The notes: generated by a model not told the origin, from the sequence alone. DNA of 64,000 nt from Saprospiraceae bacterium (GCA_016715465.1 JADKAA010000029.1:248001-312000); one strand, 5' to 3'; numbered from the stretch's first letter, positions 48,996 to 59,749 are shown. Program-made: numbers and translations.

Positions 48996-51900
48996 ATGTA
49001 CATGAAATACTGGATTTTAAGTATATTTCTTTTATGGTCTGGCTTCGGGTATGGACAGCTTCCTGAATACGGGTCCCGGGGATGGGGAGATTACATCCAC
49101 ACGGGGGACTTTCTTCAAGAGGGGCTATATGGAGCAAGCCGGACAAGGTTTGAGTCGTTTTCAGCTATATCATCAAAGCCAATGTTTCCCTATGTAAATA
49201 GGATACATACAACCGCAGACGTAGATGCCTGTATCTCTGCGCTCAGACAAAACAGTCCTGATGCGGAATCCCAGATGATTAAAAAAATCGCGTATCTGGA
49301 AAATCTACCTGAAGTTACACCGGCGGTACTCGAACTTGCCTCGTATTATTATAACGAAGGAAGATACGAAGAGTCCATAGTTTATTATGACAAAATCATC
49401 GATCAGGGTTCATTGTCTGAAAGAGAAATGAGTGAGGTGAGTTTCAAAAAAGGATATGCTTACTTTATAAACAAACAGTTTGCTTCGGCAAAGCAGCAGC
49501 TTTCAAAAACCCGGGAGCTCAGGGATGAATACTTCTATGGCACAAACTACTATTATGGTATGTGCCAGTATTTTGACAAGGACTTTACAGGAGCTGTTGA
49601 AAGTTTCAAGCGAGCCGCCAATTCACCGTTATACACCAATCATATACCATACCTCATTAGCCAGATATATTTTATTCAGGGTGACTTTGACAAACTCATT
49701 AGTTATGGAGAGCACAAAATCACTGAAAAAGATGTGGAGAATGTGAAAGAAATAAGGTTACTCCTTGGGCAGGCATACTTTTTAAGGTCGGATTACAAAA
49801 GAGCATTGCCACATCTTGAATTTTATGAATCCAAGACGGAAAAACTCAGTGCAGAAGAGTTTTATCAATTGGCTTTTTCTCAATATAAATTGGATGCCTG
49901 CGCTAAAGCACGGTCAAATTTTGCCGAGCTGTCAAATCTGGATTCAAAAATGGGGCAACTATCCAATTATTATCTGGCAGACTGTTTTCTCAAACTCGGA
50001 GATAAAAATTCAGCAAGGTCAGCTTTCCGGAAAGTTGCATCCATGTCTTATGACATGACCATGAGTGCAGAAGCACAATTCAACTATGGCAAGGTCTCGG
50101 CCGAACTTGGTTCTGAAAGAGAAGCCATAAATGCTTTACTTGAAACCAATGAAAAGTCCAGATATTTTGCGGAAAGTCAGGAAATTATTAACGACATTCT
50201 CATAAATTCAGGTGACTACCTCAATTCTGTCAAGATCATTGAGTCTTTGCCAATGATCACATCCAGTATTAAGAAAACTTACCAGCTACTTTCCCTTAAA
50301 CAAGGCATTCAGTACGTTGAGGATGGCAATGGCAGGGATGCTGTAATATTTTTTGACAAGTCTCTTAAATATCCGGGAGAACGCCTGTATGAAGCGCAGG
50401 CTTATTACTGGAAAGCCCATCTGGCATATAATGAAGCTGACTACCCAAAAAGCATCAACCTGCTTGAATCCTATTTTGAAAAAGCCAACGGACTGTATGA
50501 TCTGCCTGAAGAATCAGCCTCTTATATGGCACATTATCTGCAGGGTTATAATTATTTAAAAAGCAAGGAATATAAAAAATCGGAACTTCAGTTTAAAAAC
50601 TGCGTTGTGGGCATCAACATCAAACGAGAAGAAATGAAGAATGATTATATCCTTCAGCGTGTCCTTCCCGATGCTTTTATCCGTACTGGAGATTGTCTTT
50701 TCAAACAAAATCAATACCTCGCTGCCGGCACATTCTACGACCAGGCCATTACCAGGAAACAAGGGGGATATGTGTATGCTTTATTTCAAAAAGGATTAAT
50801 TGAGGGCCTTTCTGATAATCCTGACGCCAAACTAAGCCTTATGCAGGATATTCTCACAAATCACCCAATCTCAGAATATGCCGACGACGCCTGTCTGCAA
50901 TTGGGCGAAACGCATCTGGCTCAAATGCAGCCCGAAAAAGCTGCCGTTTATTTTACGGATTTGAGGACAAAATTTGGCGGGAAATCTCCATTCCATAACA
51001 TTGCGGGCTTGAAACTTGGGCTCATTGCCTACAATAAAGGAAACTATATTTCAGCCTTGTCCCTATATAAGCAAGTAATTCAAAACAATCCGTCTCCTTC
51101 CGAACGCAATGCCGCAATGAAGTCGATTGAGGAAATTTACATCGACGAAATGGCTAACTCAAAAGCTTACCTCAAGTACCTGGATTCCATTCCCGGCGAT
51201 GAAAATGCAAAACTTTCCAGAGACTCACTCTCCTATCATTTGGTGATGAACATTTTCAACAACGCCGATTACAAAAATGCTGTTGAGGGTTTTACGGAAT
51301 ACCTTGCCAACTTTCCCCTGGGTTCTTACAAAAACGATGCCCGTTATTTTCGTGCTGAATCAAACAATGTGCTAAAGGCATACCAGCAGTCCATAAAGGA
51401 TTATGAAGCCATCATCGCCGATGGAGAGGGCAAATATTATACGCGTTCGATATTTAAATCAGCACTGATTAGCTACAGTTACACTCAAAATTTTGAAAAA
51501 GCCCTTAAGTATTACAAAATCAGTGCACAGATATCCAATGACCCCGGAGAATTGTTCCAGTCTGATTTCGGCGCGCTAAAGAGCGCATTCAAACTAGTTA
51601 TTGATGCAGACATTTTGGCTTTCGGTAACAAAGTTGTAGCAAGTGCCGCCGCAACCCGGGACGAGCGTTCTTCAGCACATTACTATCTTGGTAAGACCTA
51701 TTTCAGACTTCGCGATCTGCCAAACGCCATAAAATCATTCCAATTTGTCGATCAAAATGGAAACAACAATCAGGCTGCAGAATCCCGCTACCTTTTGGCC
51801 GAGGTTTACATGCTGCAAAATGACGTGGCCAAAGCAGAACAACAATGCAATTATGCCAATGAGAAAAATACAAATTATCCATACTGGGTAGCTCGAGGCT

Positions 51901-52115
51901 TGTTATTACTTTCAGATGTTTACATTCAAAAAGACGACCTTCTGAATGCAAGGGCTGCCATTGAGGCCGTTATAGAAAATTTTAAGGAAGACGCCACCAT
52001 TTTAAATACAGCCAATGAAAAATTAGCCTTGCTTAAAACCATAGAAATGGAGGCAACCCGTTTAAAGTCCAATTCTGACAAATTTGATTTGCAATCTCCT
52101 AATAAAAAGAATTAA
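48996..52115 (+). CDS. Large secreted TPR-repeat protein
   Basis: The 1039-residue protein has a signal peptide (KYWILSIFLLWSGFGYGQ; the ATG at 49002 is an equally good start) and TPR-type helix pairs almost throughout, for example YYNEGRYEESIVYYDKIID, KGNYISALSLYKQVIQ and MLQNDVAKAEQQCNYANEKN. Periplasmic or surface TPR proteins act as scaffolds. It lies three bases before a TonB-receptor-like barrel gene, so the two probably form an envelope complex. Substrate and role unknown. Confidence 0.85.
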   Translation: MYMKYWILSIFLLWSGFGYGQLPEYGSRGWGDYIHTGDFLQEGLYGASRTRFESFSAISSKPMFPYVNRIHTTADVDACISALRQNSPDAESQMIKKIAYLENLPEVTPAVLELASYYYNEGRYEESIVYYDKIIDQGSLSEREMSEVSFKKGYAYFINKQFASAKQQLSKTRELRDEYFYGTNYYYGMCQYFDKDFTGAVESFKRAANSPLYTNHIPYLISQIYFIQGDFDKLISYGEHKITEKDVENVKEIRLLLGQAYFLRSDYKRALPHLEFYESKTEKLSAEEFYQLAFSQYKLDACAKARSNFAELSNLDSKMGQLSNYYLADCFLKLGDKNSARSAFRKVASMSYDMTMSAEAQFNYGKVSAELGSEREAINALLETNEKSRYFAESQEIINDILINSGDYLNSVKIIESLPMITSSIKKTYQLLSLKQGIQYVEDGNGRDAVIFFDKSLKYPGERLYEAQAYYWKAHLAYNEADYPKSINLLESYFEKANGLYDLPEESASYMAHYLQGYNYLKSKEYKKSELQFKNCVVGINIKREEMKNDYILQRVLPDAFIRTGDCLFKQNQYLAAGTFYDQAITRKQGGYVYALFQKGLIEGLSDNPDAKLSLMQDILTNHPISEYADDACLQLGETHLAQMQPEKAAVYFTDLRTKFGGKSPFHNIAGLKLGLIAYNKGNYISALSLYKQVIQNNPSPSERNAAMKSIEEIYIDEMANSKAYLKYLDSIPGDENAKLSRDSLSYHLVMNIFNNADYKNAVEGFTEYLANFPLGSYKNDARYFRAESNNVLKAYQQSIKDYEAIIADGEGKYYTRSIFKSALISYSYTQNFEKALKYYKISAQISNDPGELFQSDFGALKSAFKLVIDADILAFGNKVVASAAATRDERSSAHYYLGKTYFRLRDLPNAIKSFQFVDQNGNNNQAAESRYLLAEVYMLQNDVAKAEQQCNYANEKNTNYPYWVARGLLLLSDVYIQKDDLLNARAAIEAVIENFKEDATILNTANEKLALLKTIEMEATRLKSNSDKFDLQSPNKKN

Positions 52116-52118
52116 TTC

Positions 52119-53765
52119 ATGCCATACATAACAAATAAGCATCTGAATATACTGAGTACTTATGTATCGGTTTTTATTATTATCAACATTTTTCTTCCTC
52201 GCCTGAGTGGGCAGGACTTACCGGAGGAAAAACAAGAAATAATTAAGACATTTGAAGCGCAGTTGGAGGACGCACAAAAAATAACCATCCTACCCAATAT
52301 TCTGCCGATAGCATCTATTAAGAAAAAATACACCTATAACATTACCATTCTTCCTTTGGAGATTAAATATCCTGATCCTGTTATTAAGCCACTGGCTACA
52401 GATCCTGACCTCGCATTTGAAAAGCATGCATTTTATGCCAGGGGAGGATATGGCAACAAGTCGAATCCGCTTTTCCGCTTAATGTACACCCACACCGATG
52501 AACATCAGCTTGACTACCACATTTTCCTGTCGCACGATGGTTTTAATAATAAGGAAATTACCCTTCAAAAAGGCAGCAGGTCTCAGGTCGATGGTGGAAT
52601 ACGATTCAGGCTTAAGGAAAAAATGCAAATCAATACCAATGTAAATGCCAGGTACGATGAGAATCAATTTTATTTCGTACACACAAATGGTCAAGACATT
52701 CCATCAGATCCATTGCGCAAACAGCTAAGGTATGCTGTGAATGCTGATTTGTACAATCCGGTTGCTTCGACTGATGCTACAAATTATAAAATTGGCCTCT
52801 CTTATTCTGTGTTTTCACTTGGAAATCCCAGAACCACAGAGGGACATGTAAAAACGACCTTAACGCTGGAAAAAAATAGTGGGCCCTGGCAGATAGCCAT
52901 TCCAGTGCAGTTAAACGGAGTGTTACAATCAGGCATAGATGATTTATACCATGTTAATTTCACGCCAGCCCTTAAATACGGTGGCAAGAAAATTTGGATC
53001 AAAGCGGGATCGGCCTTTTATTATGACAGCGATAAATTATCGAGGTTGTGGCCCGATATTACGGTCGACTTTAAATTGGGTGGCTCAGGCCTGCGCATTT
53101 TTGTTGCCAGTCAGTTGAAGGTTACCTCCAATAACCTGCACAGATTGACGGAAAATAATCCCTGGATTAACCCCGCTTTTCCTGCTTTGACAAATGCCAT
53201 TTCCAGGGAAGTCCTTGGAGGTATAAAAGGAGAAGTGACATTTTTGGGCTATGAGCTTAATCTTGGTTACGCAAAAATGGATAATCTCGACAACTATACC
53301 CAAATGGAAACCATATGGTCACCTGCATTGAAGCTAAACAATGTCAATGCCGTGTTTCTAAGAGGTAATGCCGATTTTGCGATATCAGACCGAGTGAACA
53401 TCGGAGGACACCTTATAAAAAACTTCTACAACACCGCTGGAGATATTCCACTTTATGGAGTGCACTCTTTGGAATTACGCGCTAATTCCACCTTTCATTT
53501 GTGGAAAAACAAACTTAAACTGATACCCGAACTATTTATTACCGACAGAAGTACAACCCTTCTCACTGATGATTTTGCCGGTAGCATGAAAGAAGTAGTG
53601 CTCAATAACAGGGTTGAACTCAATGTAATGCTGGACTGGTGGCTTGGTAAAAAGATGGGTCTGTATGCCCGGGCTAATAACATACTTAATAATAAGTATG
53701 AAAAATGGTATGGATATCCGGCAATGGGTATTCATTTTAATGGAGGAGTCCTGCTAAAATGGTAA
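52119..53765 (+). CDS. TonB-dependent-receptor-like outer-membrane barrel without plug domain
   Basis: The 548-residue protein has an N-terminal hydrophobic signal (STYVSVFIIINIFLPRLSGQ) and a beta barrel whose end (LYARANNILNNKYEKWYGYP and a final FNGGVLLKW) is that of TonB-dependent receptors. The usual plug motifs and TonB box are not visible; the region after the signal (ILPNILPIASIKKKYTYN) is short. It may be a porin-like or channel partner of the TPR protein directly upstream. The terminal Trp matches the outer-membrane C-terminal signal. Confidence 0.75.
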   Translation: MPYITNKHLNILSTYVSVFIIINIFLPRLSGQDLPEEKQEIIKTFEAQLEDAQKITILPNILPIASIKKKYTYNITILPLEIKYPDPVIKPLATDPDLAFEKHAFYARGGYGNKSNPLFRLMYTHTDEHQLDYHIFLSHDGFNNKEITLQKGSRSQVDGGIRFRLKEKMQINTNVNARYDENQFYFVHTNGQDIPSDPLRKQLRYAVNADLYNPVASTDATNYKIGLSYSVFSLGNPRTTEGHVKTTLTLEKNSGPWQIAIPVQLNGVLQSGIDDLYHVNFTPALKYGGKKIWIKAGSAFYYDSDKLSRLWPDITVDFKLGGSGLRIFVASQLKVTSNNLHRLTENNPWINPAFPALTNAISREVLGGIKGEVTFLGYELNLGYAKMDNLDNYTQMETIWSPALKLNNVNAVFLRGNADFAISDRVNIGGHLIKNFYNTAGDIPLYGVHSLELRANSTFHLWKNKLKLIPELFITDRSTTLLTDDFAGSMKEVVLNNRVELNVMLDWWLGKKMGLYARANNILNNKYEKWYGYPAMGIHFNGGVLLKW

Positions 53766-53770
53766 GATGA

Positions 53771-54355
53771 TCAGGAGGCGTTTCTGAATGGAGCCGTTCT
53801 GGCAACCAGCTCAGGAAAGAAAACATTAAATTCCTGGTGGAGAAAATCGTAATTGATTTCAAGGTCTTCAATGGCCTGACTAAAATCGGATGGGAACCTG
53901 GCTGCTTCCTGGATCTTTTCAAAAGTAAACATCAAGCCCTCAATGGTGGTGTACTTGATGAGAAAGTTGCCATCAATCATTTTGGCAATTACGGGCTTCA
54001 CTCTTTCCGGAAAATAGTGGAGGTGACTTCTCAGTATTTCATAACGAAGGTCGGCAAAACCCTGGATGCTTTCTGCCGAATGATCATGCCACGACTGTCC
54101 CAGAATATAATCCAGCAGAATATCAGTGACCACCGGCGCATACTTTCTGTGGGATGGCCTGAGAATGGCATTTATCTTTTTGATGGACTCGTGTTCATCC
54201 GTGAAATTATCAATTGCCCGATGCAACTCAAATCCGCGTTTATACATTTCACCAAGATGGCTGTATTCGTTCTTTCGGAGGATGTCTGGCAGAAAATTTC
54301 CCACAATGAGTTCCTCATTTTTTCCGGAAAGCAGGGTATGTGCCAGATAATTCAT
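53771..54355 (-). CDS. acpH: Acyl-carrier-protein phosphodiesterase
   Basis: The 194-residue protein has the metal-dependent HD-like layout of AcpH (DUF479): MNYLAHTLLS, GNFLPD, FELHRAIDNFTDEH, then TDILLDYILGQSWHDHS. It removes the 4'-phosphopantetheine arm from acyl-carrier protein. Start ATG overlaps the smc stop by one base (TAATG), so the pair is translationally coupled. Confidence 0.85.
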   Translation of the reverse strand: MNYLAHTLLSGKNEELIVGNFLPDILRKNEYSHLGEMYKRGFELHRAIDNFTDEHESIKKINAILRPSHRKYAPVVTDILLDYILGQSWHDHSAESIQGFADLRYEILRSHLHYFPERVKPVIAKMIDGNFLIKYTTIEGLMFTFEKIQEAARFPSDFSQAIEDLEINYDFLHQEFNVFFPELVARTAPFRNAS

Positions 54356-57300
54356 TAATTATTTACTTCAACGGCTTCATAAGCGGGATCATTTTTCAGG
54401 TCACTGAAGTCAACCGGCGTCAGGGCACTGATACCCATTTCCTGCATATAAACACCATACAATACATCTACTGAAGCCATGGTGGATTTATTGTGGGTGA
54501 CAATGATAAACTGCGACCTTTCAGAAAATTTTTGGATGATGCGGTTAAATTTCTGAATATTGGCATCATCTAACGGCGCATCGACCTCATCAAAAATACA
54601 GAACGGCGCCGGCTTGAGGAGGTACAATGCAAACAATAGCGCAGTTGCTGTAAGTGTTTTTTCTCCACCCGAAAGTTGGCTTAGTGACTTAGGTTTCTTT
54701 CCTTTTGGTTTGGCCACAATTTCTATTCCTGAATCCAACGGATTGTCTGGTTCAAGTAAAATAAGGTCACAGTTGTCGTCTTCTGTAAACAAGCTCCTGA
54801 AAACATTGATGAAATTGGCCCTGATTTCTTCAAATGCCTGCATAAACTGCGAATTGGCGGTGGATTCAATCTCTTTGAGGGTTTGGAGCAAAGACTCCTT
54901 TGCATCCAGGATGTCTTTTCTTTGGGCCGATCTTACGTCATAACGGGCTTTTATCTCTTCATAGGCTTCCATGGCCATTGGGTTAATTTCCCCGTAATTG
55001 TTAAGCCGGTGGCGAATCTGCTCCACTTTTTGGGTTAATTCTTCATCTGATACCTCAGCGTCAGTTTCCATATTCAGCACCTCTTCCACACTCACATTGA
55101 ACTCGATGTAAATTCTATCCCCGATGGCATTGATCTGAAACTTGACCTCCTGATAGGTGTCTTTCAGTTGGTTGATCTCAACCTGGTACTGATTTAATGA
55201 ACGGGTGAGTATTCTTATTTCTTCTTCCAACCCGCTGATGATGTTTCGCGCCGAATAATAATTTTGCTCGTTGTTATTGAGCTGTGATTGGAAGGCTGAC
55301 TTTTCCTGATATATCGCGATCAACTCCTGTTCCAGGTTGATCTTTTGATTTTCTGTAACTTTTAACTCCTCGGTATCTGCCTCCTTCCTTGCTGACTCCA
55401 GCATGATGCGCTCATTAACTTCCTTCACCCGGGTCCTTTTAAATTCCAGGTCTTTTTGGTGGTTGGAAATGAGATTTTGTTGCCTGATTAGTTCAATATT
55501 CGCTTCATTGTATGCTTCTGAAGCTTTATTTAGCTTGTCTGTCAGTTGATCAAGATCGCTGTTATTCGTCCTTATGGATTGTTCTTCCTCTTCAAGGCCT
55601 CTTTTTAGGGATATTTTATCCACTTCGTTGGCCCTCAGCAGTTCTTCAAAATTTAGGATTGCTGCCTTATTGCGAACTATTCTTGCCTCTCCGTCACCAA
55701 GTTTTTGAACCAGGTTATCAAGACTTACCCTTATCCTGGTTTTTTCCTGTTCCAATTTGTTGAGATCTTTTTGCAAGAGTTCAACTTCCATAGATTTATC
55801 GGAAGACTTTAGCATAAGGATTTGTTCCTTTACCTGATCCAACTCTGCATTGAGCTTGAATTTGGATTCGGTAGCTTCTCTAATGACTGCTTCCAGTTTT
55901 TCCAGGTTTTTCTTACGTCCTATTTTTTTCCCTTCGAATAATCCTACTGAACCTCCGGAGATACTAATCCTTGTTTTAAGGAAACTTCCGGATTTACTAA
56001 GGAAACTCACACCATCGTAATCGCTGTCATAACGGAAATCTTCCAGGCTGCCATCAAAAATATAAGTATCCATTAGTAAATGGTTGAGCAGCGGCTGGTA
56101 TCTCGCATCCACCTTAACAAAATTTATGGCAGGGGAGGCAAGGGGTATGTTGACAAAATCAAGTTTTTGATACTGCAATTTATTGAGTAGAAAAAAATTG
56201 GCTTTTCCTTTCTGCGCGCCGCCCAACATCCTGATGGCTTCGCTTGCTTCCGCTACATCCTGAACTACAAAATAGGTGAGGTAGGGTTCGAGGTATTGTT
56301 CAATGACAGATTTATAATCCTCCTGAACATCCAATAAATCAGACAACACAGGTACATCCTTTCTCCAATTGGATGAAAGGTATTTAAGTGACTCAGGAAA
56401 TCCTTCAAAATTTTCAATCATGCTTTTCAGAAGGTCGTATTCATTTTGCCTGGCATCTAAGGTGCGATTTATCCTGCCCAGGTCTTCGGCAAGTTTATCG
56501 CGGTGATGTTCACTCTCTGCAATGAGCTGTTTGCGCTGACTTTCTTTCTCACGAAGTGAAGTCAGTTCCGCTGAAATGAGGGCAAATTTTCCTGTTATTT
56601 CCTTAAGTTCACTTTCCAGGATATCCTTCTCCTCTGTGAACGCACGCATTTCTTCACTGGCCCTTGCACTTTCCGACTTTAAGGACTCGATGTTGTTATT
56701 CGTAACGGCGATGGTTTTATCTACATCAAAGAGTTGTTTTTGAAGGTTTTGAATTTGCCGGGTTTTCGTCTCGAAATCCTGCCTTGCACTTCCCTGCACC
56801 TGTCTTGCACCGTTTAGTGCTTCCTGGCTCTGCTGAAGTCTGGCGAGCAGCTGAGCTTCTGTGGTATGTTCTTTTTCAAGCAGGTCTGTTAAAACCAGGA
56901 TTTCAGTGTTGAGCCCACTAATCAATTGGATGCTTTCTTCAAGAAGGGCATCTACATTGAAGAGACTTTGTTTTTTAAAACTGATTTTCTGCGCAATGAG
57001 GCTTTTATCGTTTTCAAGGTTGCGAAGCTTTGCGACAATGTCATTCAATTCCCTCTGTTGTTGTCCGACACTTAGCTCCTGTTCCAGGTTTTGTTTCTTT
57101 TCTGCCTCGAGAATTGCTTCCTTTCCAATGACTTCGGCATTAATCCGGGAGTAGATGTCCTGTTTTTCAGTAATCTCCTGGCCTACTTTTTTGTAGCGTT
57201 CCTTCAAGGATTGCATAGACCGCACCCCACTCATGACGGCCACGGCTTTGTACTCCTCCTTGAGTTCAAAATATTTCCTTGTTCTCTTGGCCTGTTTTTC

Positions 57301-57915
57301 AAGGCTTTTCATGTTACCTTCTATCTCAAAAAGCAGGTCAGATACCCGGTCCAGGTCGGCAGAGGTACTGTTGAGTTTGGAAAGGGTCTCTTTTTTTCTC
57401 GATTTATATTTAGAAACACCTGCTGCCTGTTCGAACATGGCGCGCCTGGAATCATCCTTGTCATAGAGCAGGTCATCCACCATGCCCAGAGAAATAATGG
57501 CATAAGAATTTGAACCAATCCCCGTATCAATCAGCAGGGATTTGATGTCCTTAAGCCTGCAAACCACTTCATTGAGTCTATATTCGCTATCTCCGCTCCG
57601 GTAAAGGGTACGGGAAATGTTAACGGTTTGATATTCTGTAGGAAGCAGGCCTCTGTCATTGTCAAAGACAAGTTCAACTGTTGCAGAGGGGGCTTCCTTT
57701 CTGGTCTTGGTTCCATTGAAAATCACATCTGCCATTTGTTCCAGACGGAGTTCCTTACTTTTCTGCTCACCCAACACCCAACGAATGGCATCCACGATAT
57801 TGGATTTACCACTCCCATTTGGGCCCACAATGCCAATAACGTCTTCATTGAAATGAATGACTGTGTCGTTGGCAAAACTTTTAAAACCCTTTATATGCAG
57901 CTGTCTTAATCTCAT
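54355..57915 (-). CDS. smc: Chromosome segregation ATPase SMC
   Basis: The 1186-residue protein is full length. Walker A GPNGSGKSN is at residues 31-39, the Q-loop follows, two long coiled coils flank a hinge at about 520-650, and the C-terminal head has signature LSGGEKTLTATALLFALYLL and Walker B FCIFDEVDAPLDD. It forms the SMC-ScpAB condensin loader complex. A -7 box sits just eight bases upstream of its start. Confidence 0.96.
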   Translation of the reverse strand: MRLRQLHIKGFKSFANDTVIHFNEDVIGIVGPNGSGKSNIVDAIRWVLGEQKSKELRLEQMADVIFNGTKTRKEAPSATVELVFDNDRGLLPTEYQTVNISRTLYRSGDSEYRLNEVVCRLKDIKSLLIDTGIGSNSYAIISLGMVDDLLYDKDDSRRAMFEQAAGVSKYKSRKKETLSKLNSTSADLDRVSDLLFEIEGNMKSLEKQAKRTRKYFELKEEYKAVAVMSGVRSMQSLKERYKKVGQEITEKQDIYSRINAEVIGKEAILEAEKKQNLEQELSVGQQQRELNDIVAKLRNLENDKSLIAQKISFKKQSLFNVDALLEESIQLISGLNTEILVLTDLLEKEHTTEAQLLARLQQSQEALNGARQVQGSARQDFETKTRQIQNLQKQLFDVDKTIAVTNNNIESLKSESARASEEMRAFTEEKDILESELKEITGKFALISAELTSLREKESQRKQLIAESEHHRDKLAEDLGRINRTLDARQNEYDLLKSMIENFEGFPESLKYLSSNWRKDVPVLSDLLDVQEDYKSVIEQYLEPYLTYFVVQDVAEASEAIRMLGGAQKGKANFFLLNKLQYQKLDFVNIPLASPAINFVKVDARYQPLLNHLLMDTYIFDGSLEDFRYDSDYDGVSFLSKSGSFLKTRISISGGSVGLFEGKKIGRKKNLEKLEAVIREATESKFKLNAELDQVKEQILMLKSSDKSMEVELLQKDLNKLEQEKTRIRVSLDNLVQKLGDGEARIVRNKAAILNFEELLRANEVDKISLKRGLEEEEQSIRTNNSDLDQLTDKLNKASEAYNEANIELIRQQNLISNHQKDLEFKRTRVKEVNERIMLESARKEADTEELKVTENQKINLEQELIAIYQEKSAFQSQLNNNEQNYYSARNIISGLEEEIRILTRSLNQYQVEINQLKDTYQEVKFQINAIGDRIYIEFNVSVEEVLNMETDAEVSDEELTQKVEQIRHRLNNYGEINPMAMEAYEEIKARYDVRSAQRKDILDAKESLLQTLKEIESTANSQFMQAFEEIRANFINVFRSLFTEDDNCDLILLEPDNPLDSGIEIVAKPKGKKPKSLSQLSGGEKTLTATALLFALYLLKPAPFCIFDEVDAPLDDANIQKFNRIIQKFSERSQFIIVTHNKSTMASVDVLYGVYMQEMGISALTPVDFSDLKNDPAYEAVEVNN

Positions 57916-57922
57916 AGGGCTG

Positions 57923-57930
57923 CAAATATA
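57923..57930 (-). promoter_or_regulatory. -7 promoter box of smc
   Basis: Minus-strand TATATTTG matches TAnnTTTG and is only seven bases before the ATG, so the transcript would be nearly leaderless. Confidence 0.4.
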
Positions 57931-58216
57931 TGGCCTTAGTGCTTATTACAGAAAATTACCTTTCAAATAATATTCACATTTTTAATGCCTTATGTATTAT
58001 AGCCGGAATATCCGGCCTCAACTTGACAGAACATCACTTTTAATGACATAAGTCAGAAGTAGCAATAGATATTCCCAAACTTTATTATGTATAACCAACT
58101 CTATGCAAAATATAATTTTACAAACTACTATATGCTAATTATCAGTCAGTTATAGTTTAATGATTTTTATAACGTAAAATCAGCTATCAAAAATTGTGAA
58201 TAAAAAAACAAAATGG
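57931..58216. other. A+T-rich intergenic region, no gene seen
   Basis: Together with the smc promoter about 300 bases separate smc from the next minus-strand gene. It is A+T-rich and stop-dense; no RNA gene or terminator hairpin was found. Confidence 0.4.
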
Positions 58217-58744
58217 CTATTCGAGACTTTGGTGTAAAAAGTCATTCAACGTTGACATTTGCCGTTTGCCTAACCTTTGACCTGCTTGCGAGACCAAATA
58301 AAGTGATGCTGCCAGAAAGGCGAGCAAAGGAAAGGCATACAATACAGTCACAGGCCTTCCCAGATAATAATTGCCCGACCCTAAAATAAGTACAAACATC
58401 ATGGCCAGGCCCAAAAATGAATAAATGAATAAGATGGTCAGCCAGACCGAGGGAGCTGGTCCATACATGCCGCGCAATAAACTATGACCCGCTGTTTCTG
58501 AAACTTCCACCGCAATGGAAAGTTGTGGAGACCAAAAATGGCAATCTTTTTCTGGGATATCCAAAATAGCCAAACTACCCACCACTTTCCCCTTACATCG
58601 GGCATCGGGCTGAAGTAATGCCTTTTTTAATCTCGACATAATTTCTTCCTGAGAAAATGGTACTTCTTCTTTAAACCGCGGCCTGATGGCTAGATTCAGG
58701 TTGTCGGTTGATGTTGAATTCATGGAATTTATCATGATGGGCAT
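58217..58744 (-). CDS. Membrane protein of unknown function
   Basis: The 175-residue protein has a hydrophilic N-terminal domain (about residues 1-100, with KGKVVGSLAILDIPE and HFWSPQLSIAVE) followed by two membrane helices (WLTILFIYSFLGLAMMFVLIL and VTVLYAFPLLAFLAASLYLV) and a basic tail. Minus-strand TAATTTTG at 58755-58762 may be its -7 box. No family recognised. Confidence 0.6.
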   Translation of the reverse strand: MPIMINSMNSTSTDNLNLAIRPRFKEEVPFSQEEIMSRLKKALLQPDARCKGKVVGSLAILDIPEKDCHFWSPQLSIAVEVSETAGHSLLRGMYGPAPSVWLTILFIYSFLGLAMMFVLILGSGNYYLGRPVTVLYAFPLLAFLAASLYLVSQAGQRLGKRQMSTLNDFLHQSLE

Positions 58745-58867
58745 TTGACTAAGTCAAAATTAAGGAAATAATGGCTATTTCAGACCAGGTTTATGACTTT
58801 GTGCCCCATATAATTTACATTCCTGTCCGAATCGCAATTGAGGATAAGTCAAATAATGATTGGTCTG

Positions 58868-59749
58868 CTAAAACCTTGGAATATAGGGTTGCGTATAATC
58901 GTATTTCAAGAAGTTCAGCGACCCTGATTTTACGCCAATGAAAAAACTATACACCCCGTTATCCGGATACCAGGCAAAATTCATGTTCCAGCAATGTAAA
59001 TCACGACTAAAACTGAATGAAGGATACACCAGGGCTTTGGCCACAAAATCATAGCTGATGCTTCCGATGTTGAAATTCCAGTTTTTACTCAAGGGAATGC
59101 TGCCGGAAATGTACAGTGAATGAGCACCAATGAAGAAGGAATCGCGTCCTGCTGCGGTTTTTTCGGTATTCATGGTGAGGGCATGGCTAAATCTAAGATT
59201 GTCAAACAAGGATGCCAGTGATGGCAGAGCCCTTTGTATTTGCTGCTTCTCTTTTTTGACTTCTTCTGCAGCAGTTTCACTGGTCGAATTGCCTTTAAAT
59301 AGTCCTTTTATTTGAGAAAAGGACAATGACGTGTTCAGGCCTGCATTAAAGCTCACCAGTTGCAATAATTTTTTATTGGTGCTGCGGTCGATTAACTTTT
59401 GGTCAATTCGGCGTTTTGTCTTAAAATTAATTTCATAAGGCGTAAATAATGCGTTCAACTGGAGGTTTGTGAGTCCTTTAAGTACATTGGTATTGCCTGA
59501 AATTACTACGTCACTCCATTGGAGTGAATCTCTGGCAAAATTGTAATTGCCACTCATAACCAGGTTATTAAAGAGACTCAACTTTTTATCCACGGTATCT
59601 TTGCGACTTCTGTATTTTGCTTCAAATACATTGACAATATTATAGCTGATGGACATTTGCTTTTCATTGAGTGACTGAGGAAAAGCACCGGTTTGAAATG
59701 GGTTGTAGTACTCTCCGGTATTTTGATCAGGTCTGGAATCGGTATCCAC
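58868..59749 (-). CDS. lptD: LptD-like LPS-assembly barrel, C-terminal part (frameshifted)
   Basis: This frame carries the last 290 residues of an LptD/OstA barrel: repeated strands such as KKLSLFNNLVMSGNYNFARDS, LHCWNMNFAWYPDNGVYSFFIGVKSGSLNFLKYDY. The join lies at + strand 59776-59780, where adding one G (a C on the coding strand) gives SFNYAPDTDKKYRKYVD, matching the PD found in this position in the family. The whole is about 897 residues. Confidence 0.75.
   Translation of the reverse strand: MDTDSRPDQNTGEYYNPFQTGAFPQSLNEKQMSISYNIVNVFEAKYRSRKDTVDKKLSLFNNLVMSGNYNFARDSLQWSDVVISGNTNVLKGLTNLQLNALFTPYEINFKTKRRIDQKLIDRSTNKKLLQLVSFNAGLNTSLSFSQIKGLFKGNSTSETAAEEVKKEKQQIQRALPSLASLFDNLRFSHALTMNTEKTAAGRDSFFIGAHSLYISGSIPLSKNWNFNIGSISYDFVAKALVYPSFSFSRDLHCWNMNFAWYPDNGVYSFFIGVKSGSLNFLKYDYTQPYIPRF

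Noticed and set aside
53837..54358. 173-codon + strand open frame opposite acpH
   Set aside because: Shadow of the acpH coding frame; no family features and no start context.
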